Source: Oidiodendron maius Zn | Lineage: Eukaryota > Ascomycota > Leotiomycetes > Myxotrichaceae | Assembly (NCBI GenBank): GCA_000827325.1 | Contig: KN832870.1 | Location: forward strand, 3,286,001 to 3,350,000 | Reading direction: 5' to 3' | DNA length: 64,000 nucleotides | Position numbers and translations under genes: made by a program | The notes under the pieces: model-generated | Told to the model about the DNA's origin: nothing | What the model saw: the letters and a program-made list of their open reading frames with translations, nothing else | Database searches by the model: none | In this document: positions 35,701-47,572 of the stretch, in pieces | Layout: every line of letters starts with the position of its first letter | Position numbering within the stretch: position 1 is the stretch's first letter

Positions 35701-36027
35701 TCACGCGCTACCTCGCTTCACAAGTTGTGTATTGAATTCTCACACAGCACCTCTCAACCCTGATCATTCTTCCGATCTAACAGTAACAACTTCGAAGTAT
35801 CACACCTTAATTTGTCTCTTGGACAACTTTGCCGCCTTTAGCACACTTTCCCTCTGAATCAGGTACTGCTTATTCATGCATGCAACAATTAGAAGCCTAG
35901 ACTGACAGACATCTAGATTCCTTTTGAATTCCTAAATTCACGAGTAGCTATTCTTTGAACGGCTGGATATAACTTCACAACTACACGATTGTTTCAATCA
36001 CACTTGATTTGTCCGCTCTTAACCAAA
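32716..36027. other. 3.3-kb gap, no supported gene
   Basis: Divergent upstream region of the AMP ligase (minus) and the AlkB-like gene (plus). Pyrimidine-rich tracts dominate about 35,150-35,960, as often seen upstream of fungal genes. No frame longer than 110 codons has a domain. Confidence 0.5.
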
Positions 36028-39000
36028 ATGGACCGCGTAATGGAACAAGATCACCAAGAGGCGATGAAGTTATGCCGCAAACTCAATGGCAGCAAGCGAC
36101 GGAAACTTGTGCTGCCTACTAGAACGATGGAGACCCGGTCATCCAAGAAGGCATACGTGGACAGCCTCAAGACAATTTCTACAAACGGAGCGTCTAATCT
36201 ATCAATGCTACTCAAAGACTCACCCATATCTCTGGTCTCACCCTCTATTAGCGATTCATCACCCAAAGCCGTCTTACCCTCTCCGCTTGGAATGCGTGGC
36301 CAGTCCCCGACAAATTTTATTACCTCGCCACTCCTCGGAAATAACTCTTCTTATGAATTCACCTTGCCGCTAAGTATTTCCAGTTTTGTCGCGGCACCCA
36401 TTCAAGCAGGCCCACTCGATCTAGCCATAAACTACTCTATCATCTCAAACCATGTGGGTCAGAACGTTAACGGCACTTGGTTTGTATGTTCATCGACTAC
36501 ACCAATGAATCAAGGTTCGAATCAGGCACAGGCCACCGGAAATTCTCGCTCAGTTGTAAAATCCACCTCTGGGAACGAATACTTTGCTGAGATAAGTGAT
36601 CATAGAATCACTGGCTCTGATAAGTTGCTAAAAAATCGTCGAGGCAAAAAGAGGAAGGTTGATTATGGTGAATTATCCTTTCAAGAGAATCAATCAAGCC
36701 CAGAGCCGATGGAACATCTCGAAGAGAGGGCCGAGAAGAAACCAGCTCGAAAGCGTAATCCGAGCATCAAGATTACAAACACGGGTAAGAAAAGTCATAA
36801 GGTGTTGGCCTACTATGAAAGTTTCCAAGAGGGAAAGCCAGATCCTATTGGCCAACCCGAAGTTTGGGCCTCTAAACGCCAACAACTTTGTGAAGCACTT
36901 CCATACTATAACGCCTATCAGTCTGGAGCTTATACACATGATGGTATTGCACGGTCAATATTGATTGATAAGGAAGTAAGTGTCCGTGATAAGTTTGACG
37001 AGGAAGTCGTCATTACTAGCGTGTATGTCTACTCTTACATCTCTTACAATCATTTCGCCGCGCTAATGCTTCTTTGAGTGGTGGTGGGAGATTGCCAGAT
37101 GAGGAAACAGGTAGAATGGTCTATAAAACAGATCAAGTCTTCAGCTCTATTGCGAACGCATTCATGAGGGCCATGGAGCTCACGTCACCTGTTGCAGTGA
37201 TTGCAGGTAAGCATAATGCGATAGACTTCTAATCAACAACCTTGGATCTACATCTATGGGCTTACCAAGCTGATCTACTATTAGGTCAAGGAAATAAGAT
37301 CAGCCCAACAAAACTGCCGCATTATTACAATGTTCTAGACTGGTTCCACGTCACAGATGTATGGCAAGAGAAGGTTCTTGGCCATAATGAAGTCCGAGTC
37401 TCAATCTGGAAAGTCCGTCTAGAAAAGATTGAGCTCGTCAAAAGATCTTGGTGGGCAGCTCAGACAGCACCTGTAAGAGATAACGAGATAAATTCTGTTA
37501 CCGACAAGTATACATGCACTACTTGCGGACACGAAAGTAAGGTGAGGTTCAACATTGGATCGGCCTGCCTGAACGCCTCCTGCTCTGAGTTTTTCAACTT
37601 TGGAATCGAGTATGATGACAACAGTCTCGATTATAATTTGAAGTTCCTTAATGAGAGAACGAAATACAGGGGAAATCAGCCAGACCCGTTGTCGCCACCA
37701 CCTCCGACCAATGAAAGCTTAGATAAAGAGAATGATTATGGGTATGAAAGACTTTACAAGCAAGGAATTGTTTGCCAGAAGTGTGGATGCTGCACGAGAC
37801 GCATTGAATGGAAACAATGGTCATGCGAAAATGATAAGTGTGACTATATACATCGTGTCAAGCAACACTTAGTTCCTCTCAGTAAAGTCGTTGCCGATGG
37901 CATGGACTCTAGCCGGGAAATGTATATTGACAACGACGTGAGAGACGAGAGGTTAAAAGCACCTCACAAAGGCATTCGATTTTCTCAGTCCGTTGCCGGA
38001 TCATACGATCTTTACAACTATGATGTACCAAACGAATCTGGAGGCCTATCAGGATCAATTCGCCACTTTAAATCGAATCGGCTCATCAATCAGCAGAAAG
38101 ATGGTCCAAATGATCTATTCCACGAAATTCAAACCAGTGAATTGGATTTGAAGAGAGGAGTAGCAGTCCATAAAGGCAGTAAGCTTGCCTGTGTTCCCTA
38201 TTCAAAGTTTTAAGCCTGACTAACGGCTTTTAGCAACACAGGAGACGTTAACAAATCACTTTACCCAAAATTTCGTGAGTACGGTCATAATTTTTAGCCT
38301 AAAATCCAGTAACTAACTCTGTGTAGGGCGCTGCATACAAATACCTGGTTGCTCAAGATTCAAAAGCCTTTGGCGAAGCTCCTCCAGTTATAATAAAGGC
38401 GACTAAAAGAATGGTTTGGGCAGGACAACATACATTGATGAAAAGCCACGAGCCATATTATCCGTTCAATGAATGCTTAGTTCTTGGATATTTTGATGGT
38501 AGCAAAATCGGCGTACGTCCACAATTATTCCAAGGCAATATACTAGTTGTATTAACTCAAAATAGTTTCATGATGATGGGGAAAAGACGTTGGGTCCAAC
38601 TGTAGCTACTCTCTCACTAGGAGCCAATGCGACGATGAATTTTCGGCCCAAGAGGAAAACTCATATCCCATCGCTAGATGACGGAAATACCAGGGCCAGA
38701 GGAAGAGGCAGGGACGTCGGGGATAGCGCCGGAAACAGAGAAAAGAAAGATAGGCCAACCATTCTATCGATCAAGCTTGAACATGGTGATATTGTCATAA
38801 TGCATGGGCGTGAAATTCAGAAGTTGTTTGAGGTATGCAGCCCTTTATGTGCCTTTGTCTACCAGTTGGACGCATACTGCTGTTAGCTCCGTTGAATATA
38901 CTGACCTTTAATTTACAGCATGAGGTTATACCGAACGGTGGATTACGCTTCGCACTCACTTGCCGACATATTGATCCCCAGACATTGCTCAATGAGGATG

Positions 39001-39233
39001 AGCGCCGGACAGCAGCTGAAAAGGGCACATTCCCTCCTGGATCCGAACAATTTGATTATGATGGCAGCATTCTCGCAACCGCAGAATTTCCTCAACAAAA
39101 CAGAGGTATTCATATATCTAACAATATCAAAGCAAAGCTTGAGGTCGGGGAGCTCCATCTATCCGATGTGGAGTATATATTGCAGAATCTTGCTAAATAC
39201 ACATCTACTCAAACCAGTCTACATAATGCATAG
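36028..39233 (+). CDS. AlkB-like 2-oxoglutarate/Fe(II) dioxygenase with zinc clusters
   Basis: Seven exons (36028-37022, 37079-37206, 37285-38178, 38234-38274, 38327-38512, 38566-38832, 38919-39233) give 941 residues. I start at the AAAATGG at 36028, not the upstream ATG at 35989. Residues 1-240 are mostly disordered, with a nuclear-localisation-like NRRGKKRKV at 203-211. Residues 375-670 hold two cysteine clusters (CTTCGHES with CLNASC, and CQKCGCCTRR with CENDKC) typical of zinc binding. The C-terminal third is the double-stranded beta-helix: FHDDGE at 748-753 supplies the HxD iron ligands, H837 (HEVIPNGG) the distal His, and LRFALTCR the Arg pair binding 2-oxoglutarate. This is the AlkB layout, so demethylation or oxidation of nucleic acid or protein is likely. 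The substrate and the role of the zinc clusters are unknown. Confidence 0.85.
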
Positions 39234-40020
39234 GGGTTATAGGCTATCAGTTGCTCTATGATCACCTAAGATTTTCGGTCTTTTACAGAAATTTAGCGCC
39301 ATTTTACAGGTCTCTGATGGCAAATATGACGGGCAACAGAGAGGTTCAAGAGCGCTAATTCATATTGCGAACATTTGAGCAGTTCTTTGATAATTTTTGC
39401 ATGAGCTTTAACCGCACTGCATTAGCTGAATATTTAGCAGGTTAAAAATTAAAGCTTTCATATTGCATCTTAATTGCGTGTATTTGGCGAGGGAACTTAG
39501 GTTTTCTGCCACTGTCTTAGCCAACTGGCTTAATTTTGGTCGTCGAGGTAATTCAGCTCGGTATCAGTCTCTATGTGTTAAGAAAAGAGCTTTAAAGAGC
39601 TATTCTTAATTTAATTCCAAATCCCATGGTTTCAAATTTCATAGTTCCCTGTATGCTGCCTAGGTAGTTGTAGCACATATGTGAGATTACCACAGCCTGG
39701 AGTAAGGTCTTGACGCTCACGTGACCAGCTTTTGGCTGAGGCGGACGGAAATTTATATGATGGGAGTTTATATCAACGCCCTTGGCATCTTGTTCATTGA
39801 TAAGGACACCAACAATCTCAAATATGCACGTATTGCTCACAGAATTATATCCATGATACAATCCATTCTTGATTTTACTCCTAGGTCACGAATTTGTTAT
39901 CGACTGACCGAAATTGCCAATCTAAAATCCTTGACTCCGAAATCTCAAGAGTAATTAATCATGATGAGATCCTCGACATCTTACTAGTTGTCTTCATCCA
40001 GGAGCAAAACGCAAGAAAGG
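39234..40020. other. Intergenic, AT-rich
   Basis: Spacer between the AlkB-like gene and TAD2. A 78-codon frame (39,721-39,954) has no recognisable family. Confidence 0.5.
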
Positions 40021-40795
40021 ATGACTGATGAAGACAAATCTGTCCACTTAGGCTTTATGCATGAAGCTCTAGCAATGGTATTTATTTATTCTTTTCCTAC
40101 CAGCCCTCCGCATGGCAGTAATATACTGAATGAAGCAAAGGCCACTCTCGCGCTCTTAGGCGACGAGACACCCGTTGGCTGCGTTTTTGTGCATGATGGA
40201 AAGATAATTGGGCGAGGAATGAACGCAACAAATCGCACCTACAATGGAACTCGCCATGCAGAGTTCATTGCTATTAATGACATCCTATCACAGAAGGACC
40301 CCAATGGCTTGCCTCTGTACGGCCCTGAAATTCTAGCAGACTGTGATCTTTATGTCACAGTTGAACCGTGTATTATGTGTGCTAGCCTATTGAGGCAAAT
40401 TGGCATCCGGAGGGTATATTTCGGGGCGCAAAATGAAAAGTTTGGTGGCACAGGTGGCGTACTAAATGTTCATCTTGGAAATGGAAAGAGAGTACTTGAG
40501 ACGGACTATCGAGTTGATGATGGAAAGGATGCTAGTAAAGGGAGGTGTGTGGAAGGCGATTATGAGGTTAGTGGAGGGTGGCTACGAGAGGAAGCTATTG
40601 TGATGCTCAGGAGGTTCTACGTGCAGGAGAATGAGAGAGGTAAGTTTACCCTTTAGCCTAGGCTTGTTTTGCGGGAGTAAAATTATTGACGTTTGATGTA
40701 CTGACTGGTAAACAGCCCCTGAGCCACGGAGCAAGAAAGAAAGAATCTTGAAACTGGAAGTGGAACCTATGATAGAAGGGGATAATGGATGCTAA
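40021..40795 (+). CDS. TAD2: tRNA-specific adenosine-34 deaminase, catalytic subunit Tad2
   Basis: Three exons (40021-40077, 40141-40639, 40716-40795) give 211 residues. It carries the cytidine/deoxycytidylate-deaminase zinc site: TRHAEF (zinc His and proton-shuttling Glu) and VEPCIMCASL (PCxxC), plus QNEKFGGTGGVL. It forms the heterodimer Tad2-Tad3, which converts A34 to inosine in tRNA anticodons. The first intron (40078-40140) is 63 nt, has no stop and could be mistaken for coding, but removing it gives the family sequence MHEALAM-ATLALLGDETPVGC at the right length. The last exon adds the conserved APEPRSKKERILKLEVEP tail; unspliced reading would stop early at 40,656. Confidence 0.94.
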
Positions 40796-41010
40796 GGAGC
40801 CGTTGCGTCAACCTAACTGCATACATTAATGGTAGGCATATAATCCATACCTGGTCTTGGGAACAGGCAAACGGCAGAAAGAATAGAGATGGTACTCTAA
40901 AGTAAACCGTAGCAGATATCGATATGAACCAGTAGCGAGTTGTAACTCCGAAGTGGACGTACAAAAATTCCATTATTTACAGTTTATTCTCTCTCGACAC
41001 CATGAGACTT

Positions 41011-41729
41011 CTATTTCCCCAATCTTTGAGCCTCTAACTCCCTCTCCGCCTGCTGATAATACTTTGCGGTATCGACGCCGTGATGACTATGATTAACAAA
41101 GTTGAACCAGGGCATGACATGAAGCCAAACACCTGAATATCTCGAGTTCCGACTGGCCATGCCTTGCATATACTTAGTCAGGGTGCTCTCGCCATATAAC
41201 GGCTCTCCTTTCTTGACTTTTTCCACCATTTCTCTCATATCCATCTCCTGTTCGCGCCTGTTCTCAGTGAAGCCATAGAATCGCACTGCACCGTCTTGTT
41301 AGAGCATAGTAATCACCAAAAAGCTGGCTGGAAACGCACAAATTGACCGCTGATATAACATTACAAACCCAGCGCCCACTCCAATGGCTCCTGTCAGTCG
41401 CATAATCGGAGCAAACCCTCCTTTTCCGACTAAAGAGGGGGAAATCCTCTCCATAAGTAACATCAACCCAGGCCCTGCAGTCGCAGTCGCGGCTCCTACA
41501 GCATAATCCGAAGGGCGAGCATATGAAATGACTCTCTTGATATGTCTGCTATTATTAGTCCTCGGCGTGTTTTTGGTCAGATTCGAATGGATGCATACGG
41601 GTCAGAGTCGATGAGCTTGCGGACTAGGTTAGCTCCACGTTCTTGCACGTAAGGGGATTAGAGACCAACAGGATATTCGGAATTGACCTTTTTGGCCGGT
41701 ACGTACGGCCGCTGCTCGATGTTCGACAT
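41011..41729 (-). CDS. Complex I (NADH:ubiquinone oxidoreductase) accessory subunit, 21-kDa type
   Basis: Four exons (41729-41666, 41623-41599, 41545-41340, 41285-41011) give 189 residues. It starts MSNIEQRPYVPAKK, has SDPHIKRVISYARPSDY, a hydrophobic segment through RLTGAIGVGAGFVMLYQ, then LRFYGFTENRREQEMDMREMV, LYGESTLTKYMQG, MPWFNFVNHSHHGVDTAKYYQQAERELEAQRL. These are the conserved blocks of the fungal 21-kDa subunit family (the N. crassa 20.9/21-kDa type, NUXM in Yarrowia). It is a mitochondrial inner-membrane protein. The second exon is only 25 nt, and the first donor (GTCTCT) is weak, but the rejoined protein matches the family. It diverges from CSM3 across 275 bp. Confidence 0.92.
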
Positions 41730-42004
41730 CTTGGGTGGGCAATGGCTGTACCAATTGAGGTTCACGATGTTGGCGGGCCTAAATTCACAATTGTCATTGT
41801 AAAGCGAGTGGAGTTTGGATGTGCCTTAGTGACTACGGTGGCCCAGACGGCCAACTGCGCACCGTCACGTCTCCCACACTGAAGTCGCGTCAACAGCGTG
41901 TACGAGGATAACTGATATTTCAACTTGAGGGCCTGGGCACAACCCTTCTGCGATTCTATACTAGGACGATCTGGGTGACTTCCTTCCTTTTCATAGCTTT
42001 CCCA
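41730..42004. promoter_or_regulatory. Divergent promoter, complex I subunit / CSM3
   Basis: Only 275 bp separate the two start codons on opposite strands, so promoter elements must be shared or interleaved. No specific factor site was identified. Confidence 0.6.
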
Positions 42005-43059
42005 ATGGCGGCATCTCGCTCTCTCCCTACGGAAGGGCCATCCGCTGGCGGAGCAGAGTTCGACGATTTGGACGATTTGTTCGACTATGATGTAAGGGAC
42101 GAGAATGATCCATTCAATGACAATTACAAGCTGCCAAATAAAACAGAGCCCGCGAAGGGAATCGCAACAAAGACCAACGCGAATGATACAGGCTTAGGTA
42201 TTGATGAAGAGGTTGAGGTATCTAAAAATATTAGAGTTCCTCGGGTGAAACTTGATGAACACAGGTATGTCCTTGCGACTGAATACCTCAGGGCGGTGAT
42301 AACTATTTCCAAAGACTCTTATCCGCGGCTGGAATCCCTAAGCTAAGACGCAAAGCAAAAGATCTCAAATTCAAGGGCAAGGGACATGAAGTCAGACCCA
42401 GAACTCCATCTGGAATATTAATTTCTTGCTAACATATTATGCAGTACTCAGACGCAGCGAGACTTCTTGCATTCTACCAATTATGGCTCGACGACCTATT
42501 TCCAAAGGCAAGATTTCTTGACGCCTTAGCCATGGTTGAGAAAGCAGGACACAAGAGACAGCTACAGACAATGCGGATGGAATGGATCAACGAAGGTAGA
42601 CCCAAGTCTTCAGTGCGCGAAGATTCTATATTTGATGAGCAGTCACTTCCACCAAAGGAGGGGGATGAACGGGAGAAAGGAGCCCCAGCCATTGCTCCGA
42701 TATTTGAGAAGGCAGTTACTGGCAGGGAGAGTACCCCAGCCCCAGAGAGCCATACTGAGATGGTGATTGACGAGCTATACGATGCTACACCCAGGGCGCC
42801 ACGACGGGATCAAAACCCAGCCGATTCACAAGATTCGTTATTTGGAGGAAGAAATAACGAACCTGGCCTTGGTAGCAGCATGGGTGGTAACGAAGCTCCT
42901 CACGCGGATGACCTTGATGCATTGCTGGCCGAGGAGGACATGATGCAGGAGGCCCCTAATATGGGGCTCGTTTCAACTGCTAGTAAACAGCCAACTTCCC
43001 ACGATGATGCCTTTGAAGATGACATGGAAGCAATGGCGGAAATGAACGGCTTGTGGTAA
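42005..43059 (+). CDS. CSM3: Replication fork protection complex subunit Csm3/Swi3 (TIPIN)
   Basis: Three exons (42005-42264, 42315-42390, 42445-43059) give 316 residues. The N-terminus is acidic (FDDLDDLFDYDVRDENDPF). The conserved Swi3 domain is [59 protein letters not shown], whose core is spread over all three exons, which confirms both introns. The C-terminal half is disordered and acidic. With Tof1/Swi1 it forms the complex that travels with the replisome, stabilises stalled forks and helps pass the checkpoint signal from the ATR/Mec1 kinase, whose gene lies 4.5 kb to the right. It is nuclear. Confidence 0.94.
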
Positions 43060-43538
43060 TGGGGGTTGTTAGGTAAAGGAGTTCGGAGCATGATATATGT
43101 CATAATGCCTAGGGCGCTGTTTCATGGCTACACTTCCGGGAGTAAAGGTGTTTTATTAGTGGGTAATTGTAACCTTACAAGATGAACGTTCTTACGAGAC
43201 GTGTTTCTGGTTTCTGGGATCGCCAATCGCGGGGTAGCTCCGCTTGTTCCTTCATCGGAATACGGCAGGGCGAAGCTGGATCAAGAGCGCAAACAAAACA
43301 CGGTCACCAACAAGAGCAGTGATAGTAGTAGTATAGTTTATGGTTATGCCCGTAGCCTGTTTTGCGCCAATAATTGAGAATCAGCTGTAGAGTGATTTGC
43401 TCTCTACCTACCAACCATGTAGCATTACTGATTTCTTCGCCTAAATGTCCACTGGTCCGTAAGAGAACACCAAAAAGCTCAGAACCACCACCCCTCGACT
43501 GGTTTGCGCAGAGTAGACTGCTCTGGCACACCTACGAG
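43060..43538. other. Intergenic CSM3-SKI2
   Basis: Tandem (head-to-tail) spacer holding the CSM3 3' flank and SKI2 promoter. Nothing distinct is seen. Confidence 0.5.
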
Positions 43539-46500
43539 ATGGCAGACTCCTTAATCAGCGCACTTGAAAGAGTTCGTCTGGAGAATTGCGCCTCGGATGG
43601 CTTGGCAGATGATTGGATTGACAGTATTCTTGATGAACAACGACCCCGCAAACGCATAAAACAAGATCAAGGACAACTCAGACACCACCTAGAGCAGAAA
43701 TACCTAACCCCTTCGACTTCATTCTCACAAGAATGGCTCAACAGATTGCAACAGTATGGCACCCTATGCAGTACTTATAGATGAAACTGATGAACGACGA
43801 ACAGACGATGGGAAGTGACTCCCAACTATACCGACCTTTATAAGATTGCACCGACACAAACGCGTACAGTTACTCGATTCACTAGGGAAGGACTGGAAGG
43901 GCGAGTTACAGGTTATAAACAAGTGACAGTTCCGGCCAACAGTGCAACAGCCAAAAATTCGACGTCCTTCCTACGCAAGCCAGGCAGCAGAGCAGATTTC
44001 GTCCGTGGAGCAGCAGGCTTCTTCCCCTTCGCGCCAGGTGGAATAGAAGGTGTGGATGAAGTGTCTGTATTGGATGAGAAGGTTACGCAGCTGGATGCTG
44101 TGCCAGAGAACGGGCCATCAAAACTTGACCGGATTATAAATTTCAGTGGCGAAGGAGGATTATTAGAGATTCCGCCGGGCTTTAAGAGAGGCTTAGATTT
44201 CTCAAGGAACACGACCATCGATAATGAGGGGGAAGCTAAAGACATTGCAAACGTTTTGGCAGAAGATCCTGGTGATGATCTGGCTCGAGATGCTGGTGAG
44301 ACTGGGGATGGTACTCCAGCGTCTGGAGAGACCTCAGAAGAAGATGGAGAAGACGATGTAGACTCTCTTCTTCCGGTAGAATTTCCTGCATTGGAGCCCC
44401 GTGGTGCACTTGCTTCCTCAAGCGCAAATCGAGCTGGTAGGGAGTGGGCTCACATGGTTGATGTCAAGAGAGATATCCCCAATTTCCGTGCATTAGTTCC
44501 CGACATGGCCCGTGAATGGCCGTTTGAGCTGGATACCTTTCAAAAGGAAGCTGTCTATCACCTCGAGAATGGTGATTCAGTCTTCGTTGCTGCTCATACG
44601 TCCGCTGGGAAAACTGTCGTCGCAGAATACGCGATAGCACTCGCAGCCAAGCATATGACGAAGGCTATCTATACATCACCAATCAAAGCATTGAGTAACC
44701 AAAAGTTCAGAGATTTTCGAGAAATTTTTGACGAGGTTGGAATTCTTACCGGAGATGTGCAAATTGCGCCAGAATCAAGCTGCCTGATCATGACCACTGA
44801 GATCTTGCGGAGCATGCTCTATAGAGGTGCGGATATCATTCGGGATGTGGAGTTTGTGATCTTTGACGAGGTACATTACGTTAATGATTTAGAGCGAGGC
44901 GTTGTATGGGAAGAGGTTATAATCATGCTTCCGGAACATGTTACGCTGATCCTCTTGTCTGCCACGGTTCCAAATACATATGAATTTGCGTCTTGGGTTG
45001 GACGGACAAAACGAAAAGATATCTATGTTATTTCGACACCAAAGCGGCCAGTACCATTAGAGCATTATCTATGGGCGGATAAAGGAATTTACAAAATTGT
45101 TGGAGCAGAAAAGAAGTTTCTCGAAAAAGGCTGGAAGGATGCAAATGACGTTCTCACGGGGAAAAATAAGACCAAAGAATTTTCTGTGTCTGACCAGTCT
45201 AGTCGTGGCGGTGGAAATCAGCGAGGTGGCAGAGGTCAAAACCAGCGGGGTGCCCAGCACAGAGGCGGAGGACAGCAACGCGGCGGGGGTCAGCAACGAG
45301 GCGGGGGTCAGCAAAGAGGGCGTGGTGTGCCTCCACGCGCAAGCCATACACCGGGACATATGGGCAGAGGTGGAAAACTCGGCGGTCGAACGACAGCAGC
45401 CCAAGACAAAACACTCTGGGTTCATCTTGTGCAGTTTCTGAAAAAGGAAAGCCTACTCCCAGCCTGTATATTCGTGTTCTCTAAAAAGCGTTGCGAGGAA
45501 AATGCAGATGCTCTCAGCAACCAGGACTTCTGTACTGCAACCGAGAAGAGCGCTATACACATGGTCATAGAAAAGTCAATAGCTCGACTGAAACCAGAAG
45601 ACAGGATCCTCCCACAAATTATAAGACTAAGAGATTTGCTCGGAAGGGGTATTGCAGTGCATCATGGGGGCCTGCTTCCAATAGTGAAGGAAATTGTTGA
45701 GATGTTATTCGCTCAAACACTTGTCAAGGTCCTCTTCGCAACTGAGACTTTTGCTATGGGACTAAATTTGCCAACGCGGACGGTAGTCTTCTCAGGATAT
45801 CGCAAGCATGACGGTCATGCTTTTCGAAATCTATTGCCTGGTGAGTATACTCAGATGGCCGGCAGAGCTGGGCGTAGAGGATTGGATACAGTTGGATCTG
45901 TCATCATTGTTGCCCCAGGTGGAGGCGAGGCCCCTCCAGTCACTGAATTGCGGCAGATGATCCTGGGAGAGCCATCGAAGCTTCGATCTCAATTCAGATT
46001 AACGTATAACATGATACTCAATCTTTTGAGAGTCGAGGCGTTGAAAATCGAAGAGATGATCAAGCGAAGCTTCAGCGAACACGCAACACAGCAGTTGCTA
46101 CCTGAACATGAAAAAGCAGTCAAAATCTCTGAAGCGGATTTGGCAAAGATCAAGAGGGAAAAGTGTGATATCTGCGATACAGATCTCGATATTTGTCACC
46201 AGTCAGCTCAAGACTATAGAAAACTTACCTTAGATCTTCATTTTGGGTTGCTTGCCACTCCGGTAGGGAAAAGGATGTTTACACCAAAACGCCTAGTGGT
46301 TTACAACCGTGATGGGGTTCGTACTCCGGGCCTTCTTCTCCGAGAAGGTGCTACAGGCGGGACTGCGCCCATTGTCCACGTGCTGGAGATTAGAACGCGG
46401 AGAGATCAACGAGACTCTACTGATCTCTTTCCCTATCTACCGAAATATCGGAAGCTGTTCACACGTTTGCCGCAGAGCAAGAAGCACATTAGTACTAAAG

Positions 46501-47505
46501 TGCTTCACATTCCACTAGCTGACATCGAATGTCTCACGAACACTGTCGTCAAAGGGGTTATTCCTGAAATCTTCGAAGGTGGTGATGGATACGTACATGC
46601 AAAGGAAGAACTCGCACGTCTCTGCTCGTCATGGGAACTCAAAGAGTGGGATGAACTGGATTTTTCCCGTATCAAGGATTTACAACTGCGAGATGTTCTT
46701 ACGAAGCGTTTTGAAGTGGCAGCAACTTCCCAGAAGGCTGACTGTCTGAGATGTCCGGAATTCATCAAGCACGTAAGTTCGCTTAGTTCACGAGACATCT
46801 TGCTATACTAATCGCCATACCTAGTTTGCGATGTGTCATGATCAATGGCTCATTAAAGAAAACATCTCACAGCTTAGGCAGCTAATGTCTGATCAAAATT
46901 TACAATTGCTACCGGACTATGAGCAGCGCATACAAGTACTTAAGGACCTTGACTTTATTGATGATGGATCGCGGGTACAGCTCAAGGGCAAAGTAGCTTG
47001 CGAGATACATTCTGCAGACGAGTTAGTCCTCACTGAACTAATCCTCGATAACGTCCTTGCAGCATATGAGCCTCCGGAGATTGTCGCGCTTCTCTCTGCC
47101 TTCGTCTTTCAAGAAAAGACAGATATGGTACCTAACTTAACTAGCAATCTGGAAAAGGGAATGAAGACGATAATCGAAATTTCTGAGAAAGTCAACGAAC
47201 GGCAAACATATCATCAAGTAATTCTTTCTGCGGATGACTCTAACGACTTTGTTTCTCGACCCAGATTCGGGTTGATGGAGGTAGTTTATGAGTGGGCAAA
47301 AGGGATGAGCTTCAAGAACATTACAGATCTCACTGATGTACTGGAGGGAACAATTGTTAGAGTTATTACAAGGCTGGATGAGACATGTCGTGAAGTTAAG
47401 AATGCGGCAAGAATCATTGGTGACCCAGAGCTGTTCACAAAGATGCAGGCTTGCCAGGAAATGATCAAGAGAGACATTACAGCTGTCGCTAGTCTCTACA
47501 TGTAA
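43539..47505 (+). CDS. SKI2: Ski complex RNA helicase Ski2
   Basis: Three exons (43539-43753, 43805-46772, 46825-47505) give 1287 residues, the same length as the yeast protein. Motifs of a Ski2-like DExH helicase: AAHTSAGKTVVAEYAIA (Walker A), TSPIKALSNQKFRDF, FDEVHYVND (DEVH), LSATVPN (SAT), FATETFAMGLNLP, and QMAGRAGRRGLD. The N-terminal RWEVTPNYTDLYKI block binds Ski3/Ski8. The arch insertion and C-terminal DSHCT-type helical domain end at TAVASLYM. Between the two RecA folds lies an RGG/Gln-rich repeat tract (about 45,205-45,345). It is the cytoplasmic cofactor that unwinds and threads mRNA into the exosome in 3'-5' decay. Its stop codon is 67 bp from that of the convergent ATR gene. Confidence 0.96.
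45205..45345 (+). repeat. RGG/GGQQRGG-coding tandem repeats in SKI2
   Basis: Imperfect 18-21-bp tandem units encode repeated RGG and GGGQQRG peptides, in frame, between the two helicase folds. RGG tracts typically bind RNA and are arginine-methylated. The core units at about 45,260-45,320 are the most regular. Confidence 0.85.
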
Positions 47506-47572
47506 CTCTCTATGTGCAACTAAATGAGAAGCAATATTCAACGTAGTGCAATACCTAGTTTTGAGCCGTTAT

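Noticed and set aside
37023-37284. AlkB-like gene as two separate genes (frames 35,989-37,077 and 37,242-38,213)
   Set aside because: Two introns and a short exon (37,079-37,206) join them in frame, giving a continuous conserved protein.
36028-39233. TET/JBP-type 5-methylcytosine dioxygenase
   Set aside because: The iron-site context and Arg spacing fit AlkB-like proteins better, and fungal TET/JBP genes are mainly tied to basidiomycete transposons.
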